Source of the DNA: Stomoxys calcitrans
Taxonomy: Eukaryota; Arthropoda; Insecta; Diptera; Muscidae
Assembly (NCBI RefSeq): GCF_963082655.1
Contig: NC_081552.1
Location: forward strand, 183,504,571 to 183,568,570
Reading direction: 5' to 3'
Length of the DNA: 64,000 bases
Positions 21,073 through 31,645 of this stretch are shown here, piece by piece. The translations under genes and the position numbers were made by a program. The notes below the pieces were generated by a model. It was not told where the DNA came from. It saw nothing but the letters and a program-made list of their open reading frames with translations, and ran no database searches. The first letter of the stretch is position 1. The number at the start of each line of letters is the position of its first letter.

Positions 21073-23955
21073 CTACCCACGGTGAGTGCCGGCTAGTGCC
21101 TTTTCGTAAAAAGCGATAGTACCCGATTCAGGTTCATTTATATATCCCAAGGGAGATAAATACTGAGCATTATACCAACCAATGTTCGCTTGACTATTCA
21201 TAGCGTCAATCATATGAGAATTCTCATGAAGCCCTAATCTTAAATTGAATTTCTCCAAAAGATCACACACATAGGAAGAAAGCCGCTTCAACTTGGAATT
21301 CAAATAAATGAAATTATTTGAATATCTTCTGTTAATGCGCTTAAAATTCTTCCCAATGCAAAGTCTCAAAATTTTCCGCTCAAAAATCTCAAGTTCTTTC
21401 ATAACAATGGGGGATATACTGAACCAAACTGGGAAACCATATAAGATAACAGGCCTAATACAAGTCTTGTACAATAAAAGTTTCGTATTTACAGGCAAAG
21501 ATTTGTATCCAAGAATTTTTTGAAACGATGCGAATATTCCCTGGGCCTTATTACGGACCTTCCGCGCGTGTACGTTGAATTTAAAAAGTTTGTTAAACTC
21601 TACACCCAAATATTTAACTTTCTCTTTAAATGGAATTTCAATGCCATTTAAACATAGCTTCAAGGATTTACTCTCAGGTACAACAAAGCGCTTGCATTTT
21701 CCCGATGCATTTCTTATGCAAATGACTTCGCATTTTGAAGTATTTATCTTTATACCCCATTTATCATAAAAATTTTTAACCTCATGGAGGTATTGCGAGA
21801 CTTGGACCAAAGCACATACTGGCGATTCATTGTGAGAGTATAAAAGGGAATCATCCGCATACAAAATACCCGAGGAATGTTCGGAGTTGTGGGGAAAATC
21901 ACTCATAAAAATGTTATATAAATGTGGAGCTAAAACCGATCCTTGCGGGACACCACAATTAACATTTGAAAATTCCGACAACTGATTTTTGAAGAGTACG
22001 CCAAATTGTCTATTCGTAAAAAAACTTTTGAAAAGCTTTATAATCGGAGGACTAAACCCTATCCTTATCATTTTAGTTAATATACCATAGTGGGAAGCAT
22101 GATCAAAAGCCTTTTCAACGTCAAGAAAAACTGCAACAGTACATTTCTTTGCTCTTAAATTCAATACAATATCATTTGTGAACTTTGTCATAGCATCAAC
22201 TGTAGAATGCCCTTTTTGGAAACCAAATTGTGAGTTTGGAATATATAGTAAAGTGATTCCTTTATCCATTTTAGTACGGACAATCATTTCAAAAAGTTTA
22301 CCCAGATTTGACAATAAAGATATAGGTCGCAAGTTAGAAATCTCATTACTATTGGCTTTTTTCTTAATTGGAATTATCTTTGAGGTTTTCCATGAATCTG
22401 GAAAATATCCGTTGGAGATACAGTTATTAAATATGATAACTAAATATTCAAATGCTTTAGTTGAAAGTTTTCGAATAATAAAATAAGAAATAGTATCAAT
22501 GCCAGACGATTTCTTATTCTTTAAATATGAGGAAATATCAAGAATTTTACCCAAAGTTGTAAGATTTTCCAACCTGTCTTGATTTTTTGCATCTGAATCA
22601 ATTGAAAATGAATAGCAGTGTTGAGGAACATTTGCAATGAAGTCATTCACAAAATCTTCCCTTACAGACGAAAGATGAACAGAGTTATTATAAATATTAG
22701 AAAAATACGATTTCAAATGGGAAAGGCATTCCGACTCATTTGTTATTATCGCACCATCAATTGATAATTTATCCAAAGGTAGAGATTTTCGATGCCCAAT
22801 AATCTTGAAAACGTCCCGATGTGCTCTTGGCCCCGGCTTAATTCCTCTAAGTTTATCTCTAAAAATAGAAATCTGCTCTAGTTCAACCTGCCTCTTAATA
22901 ATAACACTCAATAATTGGATTTGCTTGGATAAAATGCGATACTCTGAACTGAATCTGTTACTGGACACGCGATATAGCCTCTTAAGTTCTTTTTGCCAAT
23001 TATATTTAATTCTATATAAATTCTTAATTCTATCAGATATCAAGAATTTTCTGTTACCCAATTCAATTTGCTTAGAATGAAGTTCTGAGACAGAACTCAC
23101 AACAGAAGCAAACTCTTCAATGTACTGATCAATTTCATTGTTACTCAAATTTCTATTTGAAGGGGGATAATTACTTAAAATACCCTGAGTTATATCGTGC
23201 TTGAAATCATCCCAATTTGTGCTTTCGTAGCTTGTAAATGTAGGAGGAGGCTGCAAAACAATTTCGAAGCTAGGAAGAATGACGTTAAGTTTGAGAGGGT
23301 AGTGATCTGAAAAACTGGGTAAACATGAGGTCGAACAAACAGGATTTGGCAGGTCAGATGTGTTAGAACAAAAGAGAAAATGATCCAAGTAAGATGAACC
23401 ATTTGGAAACGTTGGACAGGATGAAGATATTCTGGTAAAAAAATGGGGATTTACTTGAAGGAAGTCATAAAAACAGTTTCCATTTGAATTATTCATAGAA
23501 TCACCCCATGAAATATGTCTAGCATTGAAATCACCACCTATAAATGTGAAATCAAATCCCCCAGAATAATTACCTAAAGAAGACAGAGAACTTAAAATTT
23601 GCGATTGGCTTGAATTGCCAGGAATATAAACTGAGCCTAACAAAATTTTCCTAAGAACGCCATTAATAGAAACATCAATAGAAATAAATAAATTAGGGAA
23701 GAGAAACCCTAAGATGACTTCTTTTCTGAATTTAAAATGTTTCTTAAGTAGTATGGCCACACCTTGTGCGCTGTTATCCCTTAGAAAGTGACAGCCTTCA
23801 AAACTAATATTACCTCCAGCTCTCAAATGAGTTTCCTGAAGGAAAGCAATGTCAATATCAAACTTTTTCATTAAACTGTGTAATTCAAATCTACGGCCAT
23901 ATTCAATGAGTGACCTGACATTAAATGTAATAAGATCCAGAACATTATGGACCAT
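21073..23955 (-). CDS. Jockey-clade ORF2: APE endonuclease and reverse transcriptase (960 aa)
   Basis: This ORF encodes the enzyme that nicks target DNA and primes reverse transcription of the element RNA from the nick. Residues ~1-230 are the APE-type endonuclease: LITFNVRSL, FLQETHL, GSVYIPG, GGDFNARHISWGD, YLDHFLF and FSDHYPL carry the conserved Asn, Glu, Asp/Asn and terminal Asp-His. Residues ~430-760 are the RT: SSGIDTISYF, WKTSKIIPIKKK, RPISLLSNLGKLFE, FGFQKGHSTVD, VFLDVEKAFD (first catalytic Asp), GVPQGSVLAPHLYNI, LYADDSLLY (catalytic Asp pair, ~698) and KVKYLGVEF. A thumb and tail follow to AGTHRG; there is no RNase H. Length fits Jockey ORF2. The start codon overlaps the end of ORF1 by 11 bases, suggesting reinitiation or coupled translation. 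No stop or frameshift is present. Confidence 0.95.
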   Translation of the reverse strand: MVHNVLDLITFNVRSLIEYGRRFELHSLMKKFDIDIAFLQETHLRAGGNISFEGCHFLRDNSAQGVAILLKKHFKFRKEVILGFLFPNLFISIDVSINGVLRKILLGSVYIPGNSSQSQILSSLSSLGNYSGGFDFTFIGGDFNARHISWGDSMNNSNGNCFYDFLQVNPHFFTRISSSCPTFPNGSSYLDHFLFCSNTSDLPNPVCSTSCLPSFSDHYPLKLNVILPSFEIVLQPPPTFTSYESTNWDDFKHDITQGILSNYPPSNRNLSNNEIDQYIEEFASVVSSVSELHSKQIELGNRKFLISDRIKNLYRIKYNWQKELKRLYRVSSNRFSSEYRILSKQIQLLSVIIKRQVELEQISIFRDKLRGIKPGPRAHRDVFKIIGHRKSLPLDKLSIDGAIITNESECLSHLKSYFSNIYNNSVHLSSVREDFVNDFIANVPQHCYSFSIDSDAKNQDRLENLTTLGKILDISSYLKNKKSSGIDTISYFIIRKLSTKAFEYLVIIFNNCISNGYFPDSWKTSKIIPIKKKANSNEISNLRPISLLSNLGKLFEMIVRTKMDKGITLLYIPNSQFGFQKGHSTVDAMTKFTNDIVLNLRAKKCTVAVFLDVEKAFDHASHYGILTKMIRIGFSPPIIKLFKSFFTNRQFGVLFKNQLSEFSNVNCGVPQGSVLAPHLYNIFMSDFPHNSEHSSGILYADDSLLYSHNESPVCALVQVSQYLHEVKNFYDKWGIKINTSKCEVICIRNASGKCKRFVVPESKSLKLCLNGIEIPFKEKVKYLGVEFNKLFKFNVHARKVRNKAQGIFASFQKILGYKSLPVNTKLLLYKTCIRPVILYGFPVWFSISPIVMKELEIFERKILRLCIGKNFKRINRRYSNNFIYLNSKLKRLSSYVCDLLEKFNLRLGLHENSHMIDAMNSQANIGWYNAQYLSPLGYINEPESGTIAFYEKALAGTHRG

Positions 23956-25573
23956 AGACTTGGTTTACTTCGCGTAAGAGGCCTATACATCGCTGTATCG
24001 CCTCTTCCTTTGAAATGGTTTGAAACTCCCTTATAAAATTGGCAATTTTGTCATCTAGCGAAATCACTTTAGGAGGACAAAGTTCTTTAGCAATTTTCAA
24101 AAATTCTTCAATGATTTTCGGTTTCGTTGAGGGTTGAGTGTAACTAGAAGTACCGTTACGGGACGCATCGGAATAAGATACATTCGGTTGAGTAAAAGAG
24201 TTTAAAGCACTAAAAACATTGTTTTTTGCCTTCTCTTTTCTCTCTAGGGCAACTGATCTAGCTCTCTTCTTAAGCTCAACATATTTTTTATACTCAGGAC
24301 AACCTCTAAAACTCGAGGGATGGCCGCTATTTCCACAATTGATGCAAAATGGTAAATTTCCATCGCCCTGCACAAATTTACACTCACCTTGTGCATGGTT
24401 TTGACCGCACTTTACGCACGCAAAATCCCTGTTGCAATTTTGGGACATATGCCCCCATTGTTGGCATCTCCAGCATTGAACATCCCTCATATTTTTCTTC
24501 GGTAATTCCCAAGACACCCTTTGATGCAAAATATATCTTTGCGCCTTCAACTCAGATACGGATTTACCAGGATGCAGTGTTAGCAAAAAAAGACCTGTGT
24601 CAATATTGTTTTTCTTGGAGTATGAAGTGGAAAATTTAGAGACACTATGCACTGTATCAGGGACTAACATATCTATTTCCGACTTAATATCCTCTATTGC
24701 TGTGTCAAACAAAAGGCCACGCAAAACAATGATTTGTCGTTTTAACTCCCTTGGTGTATAAGAGTATGAATCTAATTTCTTTTCACGTAGAAGGCACATT
24801 AGCTCAGTGTGTATTTTTGGGTCTTGCAAATAAAGTTTACTCTTGTGTCTGCTCTTGTTGACAATCTTAAATACAATTTGCCTAGCCTTTAAGTCTTTAA
24901 TTAAATTATTCATATCAACACCAAAAAGAAAAATAGGAGGGCAGAAAGACTTCCTGTTTCCAACAGAATTTTCTACAACTAAAGCCTCTTGTGCTGGAAT
25001 TTTCTTATGATAAGTGTTGTTAGTTTTAATATCTAAATCTCCTAATATTGCAAATCTATTGGAAGAATCCTGCGATTGGCCAGATGTATTATTTGAAACG
25101 CTAAGAACAGAATTGCTTAAATCTATCTTACGCAAGTTAGTATCACCAGATATTTTCCGTTTCTTTTGCACCATTTGAAAACCTTCTTTGTCAGAGGGGG
25201 TAAACTCGTTGTGATCCATATTGCTCTCAATGTTGGATGGTAAAGGTCTTGATGTATTGACTTGTGTTGAGTTTGTTTGTGTCAATTTTTTAATGTCAAT
25301 TGAAGGCAATTTTTCAACATTCATTACCAAATTAGCAGACATTCCTTTATTGCATTTAGAGGATGATGATGCAGACGTCGAAGGAGTAATGTCTTGATCC
25401 AAACATCCAGAATTTTGCGAGCCATATCCATGTCCATGTCCACTAAAGCAGGCTTCATGCAAAAGTTTTCCAATGGCTGACTTACAATTGCTTTTATGGC
25501 TGTTTTTATCAGGGGGTATATTCTCGGCAGGATCGCAAACGTCCATGCCTAGTTGGTCCAAATTCATTTCCAA
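23945..25573 (-). CDS. Jockey-clade ORF1: gag-like nucleic-acid-binding protein (542 aa)
   Basis: This is the structural RNA-binding protein of the element, which would form the ribonucleoprotein particle with ORF2. The N-terminal ~200 residues are low-complexity, Ser/Asn rich, with no recognisable fold. Residues ~240-340 resemble the RNA-binding/PRE_C2HC region preceding gag knuckles (SYSYTPRELKRQIIVLRG). From about 366, three zinc knuckles follow: CWRCQQWGHMSQNC (CX2CX4HX4C), CVKCGQNHAQGEC (CX2CX3HX4C) and CINCGNSGHPSSFRGC (CX2CX4HX6C). A basic segment (KKRARSVALERKEK) follows. The start is the first ATG after the 126-bp leader. All zinc ligands are intact. Confidence 0.92.
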   Translation of the reverse strand: MEMNLDQLGMDVCDPAENIPPDKNSHKSNCKSAIGKLLHEACFSGHGHGYGSQNSGCLDQDITPSTSASSSSKCNKGMSANLVMNVEKLPSIDIKKLTQTNSTQVNTSRPLPSNIESNMDHNEFTPSDKEGFQMVQKKRKISGDTNLRKIDLSNSVLSVSNNTSGQSQDSSNRFAILGDLDIKTNNTYHKKIPAQEALVVENSVGNRKSFCPPIFLFGVDMNNLIKDLKARQIVFKIVNKSRHKSKLYLQDPKIHTELMCLLREKKLDSYSYTPRELKRQIIVLRGLLFDTAIEDIKSEIDMLVPDTVHSVSKFSTSYSKKNNIDTGLFLLTLHPGKSVSELKAQRYILHQRVSWELPKKNMRDVQCWRCQQWGHMSQNCNRDFACVKCGQNHAQGECKFVQGDGNLPFCINCGNSGHPSSFRGCPEYKKYVELKKRARSVALERKEKAKNNVFSALNSFTQPNVSYSDASRNGTSSYTQPSTKPKIIEEFLKIAKELCPPKVISLDDKIANFIREFQTISKEEAIQRCIGLLREVNQVYGP

Positions 25574-25699
25574 AATTCAAAATCCACAAATTTAAATTTT
25601 TATTTCAAAGAAAATTCAATTTTTAGTTTTAATATTTTTTTATTTATTATTTGTGTCAAGGAAACACGTCTGCTCTGTTTGAATATTTCAATTCCAATC

Positions 25700-25713
25700 G
25701 CGATTTCGACCAA
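25700..25713. repeat. Target site duplication of the Jockey element, right copy
   Basis: GCGATTTCGACCAA, identical to 20727-20740. Confidence 0.93.
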
Positions 25714-26020
25714 ACTCAATAGATATTGTAGTAGTAGTCGATGAAAACGTTGTACAACATTTTGGCAAGATTGGTCAATAAATGAGCTTTCCGTCGCTTT
25801 AGAAGTGAAATAAAGCGATATACATATATGACAGCTATATCTAAATCTGAACCGATTTTTATGAATACACCAGTAGTGTCGAGAGTCAAAATAAAATTCT
25901 TCCTGCCAAATTTTCATATAATAGCTTAACAAATGACCACATTATTGCAATATTAGTCCAAATCGGCCGAACATGTATATGGGAGCTATATCCAAATCTG
26001 AACCGATCTGAAACCTTCAT
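25714..26020 (-). mobile_element. Continuation of DINE-1-like element split by Jockey
   Basis: Monomer phrases (GACAGCTATATCTAAATCTG, GGGAGCTATATCCAAATCTG) continue to about 26020 without a conserved terminus. From 26021 to 26743 the sequence is AT-rich and I see no gene or known repeat. Confidence 0.55.
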
Positions 26021-26743
26021 TTGCACGATGAACACAATCGTGTAGCTCTCAATCTAATTTTATTTAATTATTGCCAATAGATATTCAGCAGAATTACCCA
26101 TGGCCTACTGCAATTTCTGAAAACAAAGCCAGCCAACAAACACATATCTACGTTTCAATTTCTTCGTTGTACCTTTGATGCGAAGATAGATTTTACTTTA
26201 ATTTAGTTGCTTTACAGTCGTTTTTTTCAGTTTCATCACCTTAAAACCATAACAACCTAAAAGTATGCTTTAATAATGTTTCAACCCAATACACCCTAAA
26301 ATATGCAACAAAAGTGATTAGCTTAAGGGTATTTCACAAAATTCCATCATTTTCTGCACATTTGCTTTTTTGGGTTCATAATTCCATTGAATTTTATTTT
26401 GTGGATGAACAAAACATTAACTTTTCCAAACGACTCGTGGCATTAAAAACAAGTAAAATATACATGTAATACGTGTCTCATCTATTTTCAAATGTTATTA
26501 GCTTTTCATTATTATTTTTCATGCACCACAAGTAGGGCGGATCAAAATGCAATAATGAGACTATTTGTCGATTTCTTCAAGGATATTTGTTGTAATCTCA
26601 AAACGATGTAGTTTGGGAGCTGGTGTTAAAAAAACAATGACTGATCGCTTTAAAGAGATACCACCCAGAACTCCCTGTCGGACCGATTGTACTAAATGCA
26701 CATCCATAAGTACCACGATTGTGCCATAAAATTAAAAATATAA

Positions 26744-27822
26744 CCAGTAAGAAAAGGCAAAAGTCGGGTGGAGCCGACTATATAATACCATACAACACCG
26801 AGTCAACATAATACTACTTTCAATACAGAAAACTATGTTGAAATCGAGTCAGACTTTAATTTTACATACTTATTGAAAAACTGAATAGAACCTTGTAAGA
26901 TTTTTTTCGATGGTCGCTACTACAGAGTTTAAGGGCCATATCGGATGAAAGATATAACTAAATCTGGACGGACTTTAATGAAATTTAGCACATGTGCTAC
27001 AATGTGAAATAAAACACCTTACTCTAAATTTTATAAAGATCGAACCAAAATTGTGGCGACTATAGCCTTAAAAGGCCATATTGGATGAATGATATTTTTG
27101 GAAGCTATATCTAAATCTGAACTGGTTTTGCAACGTATTAGGACGTCAAATAAAACGTCCCATGCCAAATTGTGTAAAGATCGGAAACAAACTGTGGCTT
27201 TTAAATTCCTAAAAGGCCATATTGGCTGAAATATAAATATATGAGAACTATATTTACATAAGACCCGATTTTAATGAAATTTTGTATAGGAACGTTAAAT
27301 AAAACATCTCTTGCAAAATTTTTTAAAAATCGGACCAAAATTGTAGTTTCTACAGCTTTAAAGCCATAGCAGCTGAAAAATATATATGGAATTTATATCT
27401 TAATCAGATCCGATTTAGTTAAATTTTGCACAGGTATTGAGACGTCAAATAAAACATCTCGTGTTAAATCGGAGCAAAATTGTGGCTACTACAGCCTTCA
27501 AACGCCATTTCGGATGAAAAATATATATGGGAGCTATATCTTAATCTAGACCGATTTTCAAAATCGATGGCGTTCGTCCCTGGACCCAAAAAGTAACTTG
27601 TGCGAAATTTTATGAAAATCGGACAACAAATGCGGCCTGTACCTTGATTAAAAGAATAGATGGACAGACAGACAGAGGGACATATCTAAATCGAATCAGG
27701 AAGTAATTCTAAGGCGATCGGCATACTTAACAAGGGATCTAGTTCGTCTCACTCTTAGCGTTGCAAACAAATGCACAAAGTTGTAATCCCTGTTCCGCAG
27801 TTTTGGTGTAGGGCATAAAAAA
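26744..27822 (-). mobile_element. DINE-1-like element, subfamily C, near full length
   Basis: Starts AACCAGTAAGAAAAGGCAAA, then AGTCGGGTGGAGCCGACT (hairpin arms AGTCGG/CCGACT) and TATATAATACCATACAACACC. Five monomers with ATATATGGGAGCTATATC and AAATAAAACATCTC follow. It ends TTTTGGTGTAGGGCATAAAAA. Confidence 0.8.
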
Positions 27823-27835
27823 CAGACCAACTGGG

Positions 27836-28130
27836 ACAAGTTCAGGAAACATCAGTTGAGGCTGGGATCACCTGGTGGTCCTATATCGGACGCAAGGAAA
27901 CTGGGATTCGCAGTGAATCTTGTAAAGGATTGCCTGAGCGCAGCCATTCGGTAGGCATATCTGGAACGTCACCATGTAAGACCAACTAATCGTAATCAAC
28001 GCCGGACTTAAAGTTACTGAGAGAGAAAAGCGGGGGTTTTTTTAATAAGGAAAAATGAGGCACTGACACCGGAAAGTGGGCCACAACATGCATAACTCAA
28101 GCAGCGGAGATGATCTCCACCTTGATAAGA
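27836..28130 (+). pseudogene. Non-LTR retrotransposon fragment (endonuclease-RT linker)
   Basis: The plus-strand frame TNWDKFRKHQLRLGSPGGPI, then ARKLGFAVNLVKDCLSAAIR resembles the linker after the endonuclease of I/LOA-type non-LTR elements. Stops follow. It is only a relic. Confidence 0.5.
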
Positions 28131-28135
28131 AAAAA

Positions 28136-29342
28136 AACAAGTAAAAGCGTGCTAAGTTCGGCCGGGTGAATCTTACATACCCTCCACCATGGATTGCATT
28201 TGTCGAGTTTGTCGAAAAGAATTGCTAAGCTATTAGAGCTATATTAAGTTATGGTCAGTTTCGGGCAACAATTGAACTAACTGTTGGAGACCATAATAAA
28301 AGCCATTGTGTAAAAGTTCAGACAATTCCAATAAGAGCCCTTTAGGGGCTCTTTTCAACCTAATCTAACCTAACCTAGGGGCTCAAGAAGTAAAATGGGG
28401 AGATAGGTTTATATGGGAGTTGTATCAGGCTATACACCGATTCAGACTATATTTGACCCGTATGTTGAAGGTCAGTCAAATCGAATAAGAATTGCGCCCT
28501 CAGAGGCTCAAGAAGTCTAGATCCCAGACCGGTTTATGTGACAGCTATATCAGGTTATGACCGATTTAAACCATACTCGGAAGTTTTTGGAAGTCATAAC
28601 AAAACACCTCATGCAAAATTTCAGATGAATCGGATAAGAATAACGTCCTCTAGGGGCTCAAGAAATCAAGATCAAAAGATCGGTTTATGTGGCAGCTATG
28701 TCAAAATATGGACAGATATAAACCATACTTGGCACAGTTATTGAAAGTCATAACAAAACATGTCATGCAAAATTTCAGGAGAATCGGATAAGAATTGCGC
28801 CCTCTAGAGGCTCAAGAAGTCAAGATACCAGATCGGTTTATATTGCAGCTATGTCATGTTATGGAGCGACTTAAACCATGCTTGGCACAGTTATTGCAGA
28901 TAATAATAAAACACGTCATGCAACATTTAAGCTTAATCGGATGAGAATTGCGCCTTCTAAAGGCTCAAGAAGTGGAGATCCCAGATCGGTTTATATGACA
29001 GCTATATCAGGTTATGGACCGATTTAAAGCATACTTAGAACAGTTGTTGGAAATCTAACAAATCGTATGAATCGGATAAGAATAGCATCCTCAAGGGGAT
29101 CAAGAAGTCAAGATCTAAGATCGGTTTATGTGGCAGCTATATCAAAACATGGACCGATTTGGCCCATTTGTAATCCCCAACGACATACATCAATAAAAAG
29201 CATATGTGCATAGATCGATTTAGAACGTCGAGACAATCAAGAATATATATACTTTATGGGGTTTTTGACGAATATTTTGAGGTGTTACAAACGGAATGAC
29301 TACATTAGTATACCCCCATCCTATGGCGGAGGGTATAAAAAA
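28136..29342 (-). mobile_element. DINE-1-like element, subfamily A
   Basis: Starts AACAAGTAAAAGCGTGCTAA with TTCGGCCGGG and TACCCTCCACCATGG. It has five to six monomers and ends CCTATGGCGGAGGGTATAAAA. A short CCTAATCTAACCTAACCTA insertion at about 28360-28378 looks like the end of a non-LTR element. The following 29343-30199 stretch has no recognised feature beyond a small hairpin (TAAACCGG/CCGGTTTA, 29866-29889). Confidence 0.8.
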
Positions 29343-30199
29343 CAACATGTGGCAGCTACAAGCGGTACAGAAAAGATACGCGGACATGGTTAAATCGAAT
29401 CAGGAAGAATTTTTGAGTCGTACCGTATCACTGCTACCATAGTGGCACAGGGCACAGTTCATTTTTTAACTAAAAATGCCAAGTAAACGTGTACTTTGTT
29501 CATGAATTTTAGATAGTACAGCATCCAACTTTGGACACTGTCACCACTGACTATCGTTAAGTGATCGCCATAATATTACGTATTTTGCTCATTGGGAAAT
29601 GCAGCTCAGCTGAGCTTAAGCGTTTAACTTGTTAACTTAAAAAGGCTTGCATCTTCTTAAATAGGTATCAAATTGCGAAATGTATTGAAATAAAGGAAAT
29701 AAGCCGGTCTTTATTACCAGGAACAGGCATTAGGTAAGAGATATTATCTTTGCATCAGAGAACATCAGCGGAGGATGTTTGGGGTAAATTCACCCCTATT
29801 AACGCAAATTACCAGTCATTTTAGTCCATTGGTGGCTGCTTTGGCTTATTTTTGTTTTCGCAGAATAAACCGGTGAAAACGCCGGTTTAAAAGTCTCTCA
29901 GTTGGGTTTCTTGTAGAATACACATCGTTCAAAAAAAAAAACAAACAACCACGTTGCTTTGAGAGATTTTTTTTTTGCTTTGGCTGCAGTTTAAGAAATT
30001 ATTTCAGTCTGTATGTCAATTTCGAACAAAACAGTTAAGTTCCCAACAATTTGCTTATTGTTATTACTTTGCTAATCCAATTAATATGGGCCAAATTATG
30101 CAAAATTTTAATTAATTTTTACTCTTGTTTTTAGAAGCAATTCCACCGTCGATAATTGAAGAAAAGCCAGAGCAACATCTTAGTGAAAAAACGTTATTA

Positions 30200-31480
30200 A
30201 AAAATTAAGAAATAATTTTTTGTTTTCAAGTATTTATTGGCATTTTTTATTGGATTTTGTTTACTCGTTTGATAAGCAGTCTCTGGTTACTCGCACATCC
30301 CTCTGTGTCTGCTTTGTAGTTCATACGTCTAGTTGTTGTTGTATTGATGATATGTAACGTTTCCAGCTTCAGTCACTTGTTGCAATTTTTCTCGTTATCT
30401 ATCACTCTCTCTAAGTCAGGCTCATATTATTCTGCAGCACAGTGTTCGGCTAGTGCTGTTTTTGGTGAGTATTTTTGGCTCTTAATTGTTTTTTTTATTT
30501 ATGCCCTGCTTATCTGGTTTTCAATTTATTTTTGCTTGTTCCACCATAAATCATTTAACAAACACTGCCCTTGCATTTTATTTCATAAACTTTATTTGAT
30601 TTTTCCATTTTGTCAATTTTGGATTTTGTGTTCGTGAACAGTGTTCCAAGGTTATTTGTCGTTTTGTGTGCAATAATGTAATTATTTTTATTTACGCAAT
30701 TTAAATGTTCAAACCATTCTGACAATTTTGGGACACAAGTAATGGATTTGAAATATGTTGGTTCTTTTTCGTTAGTTTTTGTGACAGTTTTTTTGGTGGG
30801 AAACTATTGTTATTTCATATTTTGACTATTTTTTTTCCTCATTTCAAGACTCTGTCTATAAAGTTTTTGGCTGTATTTTATTTATTCTCTTTGGATGTTT
30901 TAAGTAGTAAATTAGTAGTCTTCCGGAATATGTTGGTTTTTGATACCACTCAATTAAATTTTATGGTTTTGCCTTATTATCTCCATGTCTCAGTATGGCA
31001 GGCGGTTGTTACTTTTTTTTCATAGCAAATGGTATGGTTGAATTAAAATTATTGAATGTTGTCAAGATGTTATTTATTTCACTGGCTTTAATAATCTCAA
31101 AAAGGTCGTCTACGTATTTGGTCAAGATCTTAGGTCTAATATCACAGTTTTGAAGGCATTGATCCAAGAGTTCCTCCATCATAATATCGGCTACTATTGG
31201 CAAGGCCGTTTTTGCATGTATATTCTCTTTGTACATGAAATACCGATTGTCTTGTATGCAAAATCGTAATATTTTCAGGAAAAGGCCCTTCGTCATGGTT
31301 GTTAAATCTTGAATTATTGTCCACATAGTTTCTATGATTTTGATTGCACAATCTACCAGAATACCGGAATACTGGAAAATAATGACACACCATCAGAGGA
31401 AATCATCATTTCAACCGAATCTATCACAGTGTTTCCTAATTTCTCTTTGAAGTGAGCCGTATAAGCACCGGGAATAAACA
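30200..31480 (-). pseudogene. Penelope-like element remnant (RT and GIY-YIG endonuclease)
   Basis: On the minus strand, 31480-31009 carries RT motifs of the Penelope class: DGVSLFSSIPVF, IIETMWTIIQ, FCIQDNRYFMYKENI, ALPIVADIMMEELLD and the catalytic LTKYVDDLFEII box. Further on, 30500-30210 gives the C-terminal GIY-YIG endonuclease end: SPKTALAEHC, EPDLERVIDNEKNCNK, KLETLHIINT, RRMNYKADTEG. Stops and frameshifts break it, and the segment between (30640-31000) is too decayed to align by eye. Penelope-like elements differ from LINEs in using this nuclease. Here it is non-functional. Confidence 0.72.
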
Positions 31481-31482
31481 CC

Positions 31483-31645
31483 ACCATATGATGGGGGTAT
31501 ACTAATCTAGTCATTCCATTTGTAACACCTCGAAATATTCGTCTAAGACCCCATAAATTATATATATTCTTAATCGTCTCAACTTTCTGAGTCGACACAG
31601 CCATGTCCGTCTGTCCATTTCGGAACACCATCAGCATGACTACCC
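31483..31645 (+). mobile_element. DINE-1-like 5' fragment
   Basis: GATGGGGGTATACTAATCTA, ATTCGTCTAAGACCCCATAA and GCCATGTCCGTCTGTCC are present. The element stops after the conserved 5' block, and the Penelope-like remnant lies immediately upstream. Confidence 0.65.

Larger units (their letters stand above)
20741..25699 (-). mobile_element. Full-length Jockey-clade non-LTR retrotransposon
   Basis: A 4,959-bp element reads from 25699 to 20741. It has a 126-bp 5' UTR, ORF1 (gag-like), ORF2 (endonuclease plus RT) overlapping ORF1 by 11 bases, a ~330-bp 3' UTR with AATAAA, and a short A-rich end (eight A then C). A perfect 14-bp duplication flanks it. Endonuclease and RT without RNase H, plus an ORF1 with three zinc knuckles, place it in the Jockey clade. 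Both frames are uninterrupted, so it may be young and possibly active. The 5' boundary is set from the duplication, so the 5' end appears complete. Confidence 0.93.

Noticed and set aside
29866..29889. Small hairpin TAAACCGG/CCGGTTTA
   Set aside because: Eight-base arms in a long AT-rich stretch are not distinctive without further context.
30344..30637. 97-codon hydrophobic plus-strand frame resembling a membrane protein
   Set aside because: It is antisense to the Penelope-like GIY-YIG remnant, and its hydrophobicity follows from T-rich sequence.
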